From contig CM042152.1 in assembly GCA_023376005.1 (NCBI GenBank), forward strand, positions 90,918,508 to 90,982,507: a stretch of DNA of 64,000 nucleotides, read 5' to 3'. A program made the position numbers and the translations under genes. Positions 56,437 to 64,000 of this stretch are shown here, piece by piece. The stretch comes from Doryteuthis pealeii (Eukaryota; Mollusca; Cephalopoda; Myopsida; Loliginidae). The first letter of the stretch is position 1. The number at the start of each line of letters is the position of its first letter. The notes beneath the pieces were generated by a model, which was not told where the DNA came from, did no database searches, and saw nothing but the letters and a program-made list of their open reading frames with translations.

Positions 56437-56728
56437 ATATTTACCAACCCCTCTGCATGAGCAGGATGTGACACAAGGTCAATTTCTTAAGCGAAGTTCA
56501 ACAGATTTGAATTCAGAGTTTTCCTTCTCCTAGACCGGTTGCCTAATCACGGTTTAAGAGCCCAGTCTGCCCCAATATTTACCCATAGCTGGAGGGAGAG
56601 TAGAATTCATACCTTTCCCAAGAGTATTAGCGCTAAGAGAAATGCAATTACCACGTCCAGGATTTGAACTCCGGGCAACGAATCCATTTCCTACGACTTT
56701 AACCATTACACCACGCGCTTCCTAAAGA
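56437..56728 (-). repeat. SINE-B, full-length
   Basis: From TTTACCAACCCCTCTGC to the head complement AACCATTACACCACGCG. It adjoins Rep-D without a gap. Confidence 0.85.
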
Positions 56729-56731
56729 TTT

Positions 56732-57328
56732 GGTTTGTTTTGTTTTACGGCATATCAACCTCAGTGGATCATTTAATGCCGATAAAGTTTTGAAATAAAT
56801 CAATTCTTAATGGATAATACAATTTTTTTATAATATACATTTTTCTATTTAACCCATAGATGGGACCCTAACAGGTACTACTACTCCGGGTCAGAGTGGA
56901 CCAAGGAGCAATGGTGATGAAGGGGTGCTCCACATTCTCCAAGCCTCCAAAACTGGAACCTCACCATCAGATAGAGTTTAACGTCATTCCCAGGACATGT
57001 AGCCCCGCAGCCACCGCCTTCTAGCACCCATATGATAAAAAGGGGCTGGGGCTTGCCATAAGGGCAATAGGGTTTGGAAAATCATATAGGTGCTAGGGCT
57101 TGATGTGACCAGCCGATTGATCTGAGGGGGCCTCTCCGACCGCCCGTCTAGCCCTAGAAAGGGCCAAAATGGAGTATTGCAAGTCATGAACTGCCCATCC
57201 ACCTGGGTTCTATCCTTAAGCATCACAGGTTGTTATCCATGGCCAACAGGTGGCCCCATTGGGGGAGTCTTACCCCTCTGCAGAGGTGCAGTTGATGCAT
57301 TCTAACGCCCCAGCCGACAGGGCGGGCT
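56732..57328 (+). repeat. Rep-D, full-length
   Basis: Core TTTTACGGCATATCAACC and GATCATTTAATGCC at the left; 'ccagccgacagggcggg' at the right. Very similar to 2604-3184. Confidence 0.85.
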
Positions 57329-58079
57329 TCCTAAAGAGTTAGCCTATAAGAACCCGTCATCATCTCTCATACGCTGTTTCTCTCTCTCTCTCTCTCTCGC
57401 AATTATATACCCGAGTAAAAGGAGTATACAACATTATGACGCCCCACGAGGCGTCTAACGCACACACCCATTATCTAAGAGAGATAATTATTTATTACCT
57501 CCCAATAATATGTGATATCCAGTTAGGATCGAACTCACTACGCTCGCAAACTAGTTTATGAGAAGATCAATCAAACAGTCATTAAAAACTGGGCGTCAAT
57601 TCTGATATTAATGATTCTGATAACGACTGTTAAATTCTAACATTTTGAACGACGTTTTTAATTTTGTTTTTTTGTCACTTAAAATCTACTTGAAAATAGA
57701 AAAGTGTTTGTTAAACAGACTTTTCTGGCCACTTGATTGTCGTCTCTACATTAAAGAAGTAGAATAAAATATTATGAATCATGTTTAATATTTTCTTTAT
57801 TCAAGCAAGTTTTAACTAAAACAAGAATTCTTCTTAAAAGATCTTGTAATAAAAGTTGTCTACGCAATTCGGGAGATTAGATTGTCGCCTAATATTATAT
57901 ATTGTCTGCCAGATATTATGTGACGATCATACTACTCTCCCCATGTAAGGAACACACCAATGTTTTGAATTGAAGTCTATTTAAAATTAAAAATTAAAAA
58001 AGATCTACATTCATGATCATCATATATTAGTTGCTAGGGAAAATATCTGGTTAAATCCTACTTAACAGACATAAATTCC
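57329..58079. other. No gene recognised
   Basis: Short (TC)n near 57380 and a segment shared with 46940-47000. The rest is AT-rich. Confidence 0.4.
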
Positions 58080-58340
58080 ACCATCGTATGTCACCCTATC
58101 AAAAGAAAAAAAATACTAAAAATCAAGGAATTAACCGAATTTAATAAAATTTTCAGTGTTGATATATTAATAAACAAACATTATAATGAACCAGTTATAT
58201 TATTTGAAAACTCTGACATTTTTCAGGTCAGTTAACTTTGAACCACGTATCTTTGAGGAGTAACACAGATTCACAAACATACGTGGTTCAAAGTTAATTG
58301 AGCTGAAAAAATGTAAAAAATATTATGATATGCAATGCGA
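58080..58340. mobile_element. Foldback element
   Basis: TTAACTTTGAACCACGTA at 58227 is repeated inverted as TACGTGGTTCAAAGTTAA at 58279. The outer sequence is related to the element at 62985-63705. Confidence 0.6.
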
Positions 58341-58583
58341 ATTTTAAGAGACTAACACCAGATAATAAATTTAAAGGGGATTATGAATGGAAAAATAAAA
58401 GTGTAATGATCACTGAAAACCAAATACAGATTTTCTCTTTCAGGTTTTCAACCTTCAGTGTAAGGTCTTATTAAAATGTCTAGTGACTTTACCAATAACT
58501 TTTACAAAGGCTTCATTAGACACACGACTCTATAACTGTTTGGGTCTTAGGTTGGTTGGATGGGTTTTACGGCATGTCAACCA

Positions 58584-58790
58584 ATGTTTTTATAGATGAC
58601 AGGAGATGAAAATCTTTTTAGTTGTGTAACTGTATTTGTTCAGCGTTATATGTTATACATTATATACACAACTAAAAAGATTTTCATCTCCTGTCATCTA
58701 TAAAAACATCCATCATTTTCTTCACCCCAAGATACATCCTGATGAAGGTTTAAAGAAACCGAAGTGTTTAAACGCCGATGAATAAATTCA
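58584..58790. mobile_element. Inverted repeat with hammerhead-like motif
   Basis: GATGACAGGAGATGAAAATC and its complement form arms of about 45 bp (about 58588-58635, 58660-58710). At 58738 the plus strand has CTGATGA, a GGTTT/AAACC stem, then GAAG instead of GAAA and G at position 17. A decayed motif. Confidence 0.55.
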
Positions 58791-58859
58791 TCCTATTTTC
58801 GGAACACTTGTTTTTTCAAATTTTCTTAATATTGTCGGATTTATTTTCCATATTTACTC

Positions 58860-58861
<2 letters not shown>

Positions 58862-58910
<49 letters not shown>
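58862..58910. repeat. (TA)n microsatellite
   Basis: Pure TA. Confidence 0.95.
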
Positions 58911-58912
<2 letters not shown>

Positions 58913-58944
58913 ATTTTTTGGGGATGTTTGTTTTTTTATTTTTT

Positions 58945-59375
58945 TAGAAGCATTGCTGAATAAAGTATATATATTAAATATTTTATATTTTTGCTTGAAG
59001 GCAATTACAATGCGAATATCGCATAAATTCGATAATTATAGAAGATAACAATGACAAGTGAATTTCGCAAAGAATTACTCGGTGGTTAGAATATCGTACA
59101 GACTGCTTCAACTTTATCAAGTCTCAGCGATATATACTAACGATTTCCCTCCGACAGAAATCGAAACCGGGACTTCAGCAGGATAGTTTTGACACTATAC
59201 TGTTTCCGCCACGATACAGCACCGAGAAATCCTTGCAAAATTAACCTGTCAATGATACTAGTTTCTCATATGGTAGGGACGCTAGTATCATTGACTTGTC
59301 ATTGTTATCTTCTATAATTATCGAATTTATGCAATATTCGCATTGTAATTGCATTCAAGCAAAAATATAAAATAT
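58945..59375 (-). mobile_element. Second copy of the ribozyme element, decayed
   Basis: Aligns with 3913-4412: left arm, central 'gatttccctccgacagaaat', and inverted right arm from about 59293. (TA)n tracts lie at both ends. Confidence 0.75.
59091..59133 (-). ncRNA. Decayed hammerhead ribozyme
   Basis: Same fold as 4068-4113, but CTGATGA has lost TGA and GAAA is GAAG. Helix I remains perfect (ATATCG/CGATAT) with a paired change relative to the first copy. Not expected to be active. Confidence 0.65.
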
Positions 59376-59399
59376 TTGATATATATATATATATATAAT

Positions 59400-60095
59400 A
59401 TATATATATATATAATTTTAGTAATTGAATTACTCATAGGCCCACATATTCAAGTGCAGCATAGCAAATGCAGGGAAAGGTCACTGATGCACGTACAGAT
59501 ATACAAAAGATGGCAGAGGTGTACTCTTTTGTGCACGCTAGATCAGCAAGCGAAGAAGCGAAGTAATTTGCATATCTAATATGGCGGTAGTGAATGTTGC
59601 TTTCAGTTAAATAGACAAGGTTGATTTTCTTCACAATACTCAAATGTCAAAGATTGCCACCGTAACGTCACCTCAAGGAACCGACCATTTCTTGTACGTA
59701 TGTCAAGTCATCGAATGAACCTTTAATTATATATAATTCGACATTTTCCTTCTGACATCTTTAGCTGCAATCAGTTTTTATGCAGAAAAAGCGCCAGTAT
59801 TTACCCGCCCTAATTAAACTACGGTGAAGCACTTATTTGGACTGTTAAATGGCCGGACGAATTATACGAGTTTTAAGCCAGAAGGATGTGATGTTAATTA
59901 AGCTTGATGTTTTTATCAGCTTTACCGATGAATAAATAAGAGTGTGTGGCACTTGACAGTATCCAAGCTGAGGCATAAAACTAAATGAAGGCTGCGGACT
60001 TTTACGTTTTATAACCATTGATAAGAAACATGATAAGATTGAAATGCATATCCGGTAACACGTCTGATATGGACAGAGCTCGCACCACAGTTACA
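59400..60095. other. No gene recognised
   Basis: Short frames without motifs on both strands. Confidence 0.4.
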
Positions 60096-60352
60096 ACGGC
60101 TGGTATAGTTCAGTCGGTAAAGCGTTCGGCTAGAAACCACAAGGTTCCTAGTTCAATACCGCCCCCCCACTTTGCCAACTCAGCGAATGAATAGCTCAGG
60201 GATCTGTGCGATAAAGTAAGAAGCTGATGGTAGGTGTGGCGCTCCACCTCAGACGCAAAAACAATCTCATTGGTCTAGCGCTAGTGAAAAGGGGATAGTC
60301 TCCCTCGCTGATTGGCTGATACCGACTTTAGGCACCCGTCGACTTTACTTTC
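60096..60352 (+). repeat. SINE-A, full-length
   Basis: A-box-like TAGTTCAGTCGG and B box GTTCAATACC, then body and tail. Confidence 0.85.
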
Positions 60353-60559
60353 TTTTTTACATGTCAGGAGGAAATATATGATTTTAGCAGTATAACTACA
60401 ATAGCAGAAGTACCCGGTCCATGACTTAACTAAGAGGATTTTTAGGAACACCAGGTAGTGAGAGAGAAAGAGAAAAGAGAGGATAAAGAGTTTAGCAAAT
60501 TCCTTAAGAAATTAAAAAGAATTCGCGTATTACAATGTTCTTTTATTTTAGGACTAGAA

Positions 60560-60690
60560 GTGGTTATCCAGCATCGCTTGGGTAAAGGGGGTGTTAAAAA
60601 AGGTAGTCTCGCAAATCCATTATTGTTGAATTGCGAGTTGTATCTTCACAATAAGCCCCATTAGAGTCCCTACGTAAAAAAAAAAGACTT
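60560..60690. repeat. Dispersed segment shared with 9215-9365
   Basis: 'gcaaatccattattgttgaa', 'taagccccattagagtccct' and an A-run. It adjoins the transposase relic. Confidence 0.55.
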
Positions 60691-61455
60691 TGGTTCTCCT
60701 GAAGGTGATTCTCTGCCTTTTTAGCCAAGATTCCAGATGCTCTTTGAGGAAGGTTATATAAACATCTGCGGTTATTTTCGTACCTTCAGGCACTCTCCAC
60801 GGGCCAACCATGATACCTCCAATAATACCAGCCCAAATCATAATACCTTCTATTCCTTTTTTGGTTTCTAAAGCGGTGATGAGGATCTCGTCCATTTACG
60901 ACCCCACCTTTGCTCCAGCCATCAGGGCCATCAGGTGTTGCACGAGTTTCATCTATGAACAGTACTTTTGAGAAATCGACTTTCATGTTCTCCTTTCATG
61001 CCCATTTCATACGTATTTTATGTGTATTTTTGTCAATTGAGGCTTTGTCACTGGTCTCACTGATGCCCCGACCTTTTTCAAAAGACTACAGCGATTACTT
61101 CTGGGCACTGTTGCTTTTCCAATGCTTCTGAAAAGTACTCCACTCGTCAGGCCTGGGTTATTGACAGCTTCACGTTTCATTCGTGACAAAAAATGTAGGG
61201 AAACAACCCTCGAGTGACCCTTATCGGCCCTCTTACGTACCTTCATAGGAGCTACAACAAATCTTTTCACAGTTTGGTGATACTTTCCAATTATTTTGGA
61301 TATTTCTAATGTAGACTTGTTTAGATGTTATGATATCTTTCTCAGAAAGTGTCAATTCACATTTACAACACATAATTGCACGAGTATAATGACACTTGTT
61401 TAATATCTGGGACACTTCTATTGTAACGTAGTGCCTTTTCTTTGACGGTACCAAA
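60685..61455 (-). pseudogene. Tc1-like transposase pseudogene
   Basis: Reading the minus strand from 61454: MVPSKKRHYVTIEVSQ and LTLSEKDIITSKQ (N-terminal), MKRFVVAPMKVRKRADKG, KREAVNNPGLTS and KVGASVRPVTKPQLTKIHIK (helix-turn-helix and linker), then VLFIDETRATPDGPDGW with the first catalytic Asp, VVNGRDPHHRFRN, IMIWAGIIGGIMVGPW, ITADVYITFLKEHLESWLK and RITFRRTKVFF. The second catalytic Asp and everything after are lost. At least three frameshifts. In intact elements the DDE enzyme cuts and pastes the transposon at TA sites. Confidence 0.85.
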
Positions 61456-61463
61456 TATCTATA

Positions 61464-61915
61464 TGTTATATACCTTCTTATATCTTACTCTGTCGTCTAT
61501 TCTTTGGCCGGATCTGGTATATCTTCTAAGGTCTCGTCTTCTTGGTATTCCGGGTCTGGTCTCTGTCGGGGATCACTGCTTATCAGAAGCCCTGTGCTAT
61601 TGTTAGCTTTTAGTAATAACAACAAGACTTCGATTTACGATGATGTTACTTTATTCCATAAACCCCCAGACCAGACAATGCGCGCGGGTCCTTACATCTT
61701 GCTAGCTTCACTTCTAAGTTCTAACTGTAACTGACTGAGTTGCTTACTCATTAACCGGAAGGGGCTTCTATTGCCTCCCGTTTCTCACGATCATCCCCAG
61801 AACGCAAGGTGAGAGTGAGGTCAAACGCTGTAACTCACTCTCAAGGCCATCAGCTGCACTAATATGATTTCTACACTATTGTCATAATCATTAGGTATCT
61901 AATGATTATGTAACA
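61464..61915 (-). mobile_element. Solo LTR, subfamily of 47906-48425
   Basis: The minus strand starts TGTTACATAATCATTAGATA and ends GTATATAACA. Target duplication CTATA (61459-61463 and 61916-61920). It lies a few bases beyond the N-terminus of the transposase relic. Confidence 0.85.
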
Positions 61916-61920
61916 CTATA

Positions 61921-62312
61921 TCGTGTTGATATTGCAAATGGCCTCTGTTTCCTGTTGCGCAGAACAATACGGTTTTTATACAACCTGCGCATACACCTAT
62001 TTTCCTTATACTGTGAAAATTTTGTTAAATTCCAATCGATATTTTTTGTAAAAAATGAAAAAACGTTACCTCGTTAATAATTTGAAACGCAGTGTAGTTA
62101 GATCCTCAGTTACAGCCAAGACGTGACCTAGAATAGACGTAACCTGGGTGGCTGGACTCATCTCCGTGCGCGTTAGTAGTTAGTAAGAAAAGGCAAATAA
62201 AAAGCTTTGAAATAGCAACAGGCGTTGTATGGTTAATTAAGCATGCCTTAGTAGAAAATAAACCAACAAGAAATAGAAAGAAGAACCAGACGTAGACATT
62301 ACGCCGAAGTAC
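61921..62312. other. No gene recognised
   Basis: Non-repetitive; no motif. Confidence 0.4.
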
Positions 62313-62556
62313 GCCGGTTTAGCTCAGTCGGCAGAGCGTTCGGCTAGGAATCTCAAGGTTCTTGGTTCGATACTGGCCCCCCGCTAACTCAGCGAATGAG
62401 TAGCACAGGGATCTGTGCAGTAAAGTAAGGAGGTAGGTGTGGCGCTCCACCTTAGATGCTAAAAATAATCTCCTTGGTCTAGCGCTAGTGAAAAGGGGAT
62501 AGACTGTCTGGCTGATACCGACATTAGGCCGCCCCGACGACTTTACTTACTTTACA
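62313..62556 (+). repeat. SINE-A, full-length with small deletions
   Basis: GCCGGTTTAGCTCAGTCGG head, B box GTTCGATACT, tail GACTTTACTTACTTTAC. Confidence 0.85.
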
Positions 62557-62668
62557 AAGAAGAAATAGAATCCAACATGGCGAGAAAGAATAGAAAAAGG
62601 ACTAGAAATTACAAATGGCCAAAGAAAAAAGTAACAAATAAGTTATGCATCGTCTAAATATCTCTCTG

Positions 62669-62669
<1 letters not shown>

Positions 62670-62729
<60 letters not shown>
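62670..62729. repeat. (TC)n microsatellite
   Basis: 60-bp tract. Confidence 0.95.
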
Positions 62730-62734
<5 letters not shown>

Positions 62735-62984
62735 AAGGACTCATTGTTTTATACCTGCAACATGAGTATAGTATACAACATACACACTAACACATATATA
62801 AACAAAACACTAACACCTCTGCCACACACAAACTGGTAGCACTGACGATCACACACAAATTTGTGACCCCACCGTAGGCAAAAACTTAAGCCTTTTATGG
62901 TAAATGATAATTATTTAGGCACTGGCAAACTGAGCCTAAAATTCGTTTTTGACAAAATGACTTTAGCCCCCCTACAGAAAATAA

Positions 62985-63705
62985 TTTACCAAAAATCAGG
63001 AAATTATCGGATTTTAATGAAATGTTCAGTGTTTATGTATCAATGAATGATCTTTATAATGCATTTTTTATTTTATTTCAAAACTTTCTCATTTTTTTCA
63101 GGTTACTTAATTTTTACCCCCTTATGTTGGGGGCGTAAAATGTTTTGCAAGTTGATCATTTTCGATACTAATTACAGTATAAATAATGAGATAAAAGACC
63201 GAAGTTATGAATAGAAAACAAAAAAAAATGTTTACGGTTGCGCTTCTATGAGAAAATAAGTACCGAAAATCGAAAAATAAAATGTAAAAAAGTAATAAAT
63301 AATTAATTTTATGGAGATTTCTTTTTTACTCATTTCGATAATTATTTAATTGGCTATTATTTTATAAAAGAAAAAAATTATACATCGATGTTTTTCTGCT
63401 TAAAAAGGTGAGGGGGTACATTTTCAATCGAGTTTTTCTTCAAAACTTTTGACGCCTAAAATAAGGTTTGCATTAAGTAGATATTTATTTTTAGAATCTA
63501 AAAATATAACATTTTAAACTTAACACCAGGATTTTCATATTTTAAATGAATTTTATATATTAATTTTTCATAGCAAAAATACTAAATTAAAGTTTTGAAA
63601 TAAAATAACTAATGCACTATAAAATTCATTAATTGTTAAATCAATACTGAAAATTTCATTAAAATCGGATAATTACCTGATTTTTAGTAAACATTTTTTC
63701 CATCC
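62985..63705. mobile_element. Foldback element with inverted ends
   Basis: AAAAATCAGGAAATTATCGG at the left and TCGGATAATTACCTGATTTT at the right. Left end related to 58100-58150. The interior is AT-rich and has no frame. Confidence 0.6.
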
Positions 63706-63714
63706 CAAATATTA

Positions 63715-63985
63715 CGTTGAAATTGTAAACAAGCGCCTAAAACCATTGAAAAAGAGCTAAAAGGCGGATCGCGTCGAAATTGACAAAAACAAATAGTTTT
63801 AAATGTCTTAAAAATAAACTGCATATGTAATTATATTTTTCTTTTTTTAATGATGTTTATTATGCTACTACTTATCGATTTAGACAAAGTTTAACCTTAA
63901 ATAATAGATTTAATTATTCTTAATTCGCTTTTAATACTCATAGTATCCAATTTTTTTGCCAGTCCCTATGATTATTGCTTTAATA
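63715..63985 (+). repeat. Dispersed repeat, partner of 47085-47345
   Basis: 'ggcggatcgcgtcgaaattg', 'ctacttatcgatttagaca' and 'cgcttttaatactca'. Continues to the window edge. Confidence 0.75.
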
Positions 63986-64000
63986 TGTGCCTTCTTTTGG

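Overview
The window reads as animal (metazoan) nuclear DNA that is AT-rich, full of repeats and almost without genes. I found no intact host protein-coding gene, no rRNA operon and no functional tRNA gene. Dense (TA)n/(TG)n/(CA)n tracts, many tRNA-derived SINEs, 3' fragments of an RTE/CR1-like LINE, Tc1 relics, solo LTRs and foldback elements suggest a lophotrochozoan. A mollusc, perhaps a cephalopod, is my best guess from protein wording typical of such genomes; species is not established.

Family names used below are my own. SINE-A: about 245 bp, tRNA-like head with A and B boxes, about 11 copies. SINE-B: about 275 bp, second tRNA-like family ending in ...GGTTGGTA followed by (TA)n. SINE-C: head resembling 5S rRNA. 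Rep-D: about 580 bp, beginning TTTTACGGCATATCAACC. SINE-C and Rep-D share a hairpin-like core (GGCATATCAACC...GGGTCATTTAATGCC). LTR-F: 450-590 bp, TGTTACATAATC...TATACAACA.

Layout. 0-24 kb: mixed SINEs, foldback elements, a ribozyme-bearing element at 3.9-4.4 kb, LTRs at 5.9 and 9.9 kb, Tc1 relics at 16.3-17.7 kb, LINE pieces at 14.3, 18.8, 19.8 and 20.5 kb, and SINE-C copies at 23.0-23.8 kb. 25.1-33.1 kb: starts at the only N (25098) and is unusually rich in small indels, with an 87-bp satellite block, damaged SINEs and a 1.6-kb TTC tract. 33.1-37.4 kb: about 49 copies of the same 87-bp satellite in the opposite orientation. 37.4-50 kb: further tandem repeats, palindromes and solo LTRs. 50.4-51.5 kb: a LINE reverse transcriptase relic interrupted by a 29-bp minisatellite. 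52.0-53.0 kb: two hammerhead-type motifs, one with all core residues. 54-64 kb: Rep-D, SINEs, a ribozyme-element relic at 59 kb, a Tc1 transposase pseudogene at 60.7-61.5 kb and a solo LTR.

Two signals stand out. First, there are small self-cleaving (hammerhead) ribozyme motifs: two fold completely by eye (52821-52862 plus, 4068-4113 minus), and several decayed ones sit in foldback elements, as in Penelope-like elements or retrozymes. Second, about half of the 87-bp satellite monomer aligns with the SINE-C/Rep-D core, so a SINE core appears to have been amplified into a satellite.
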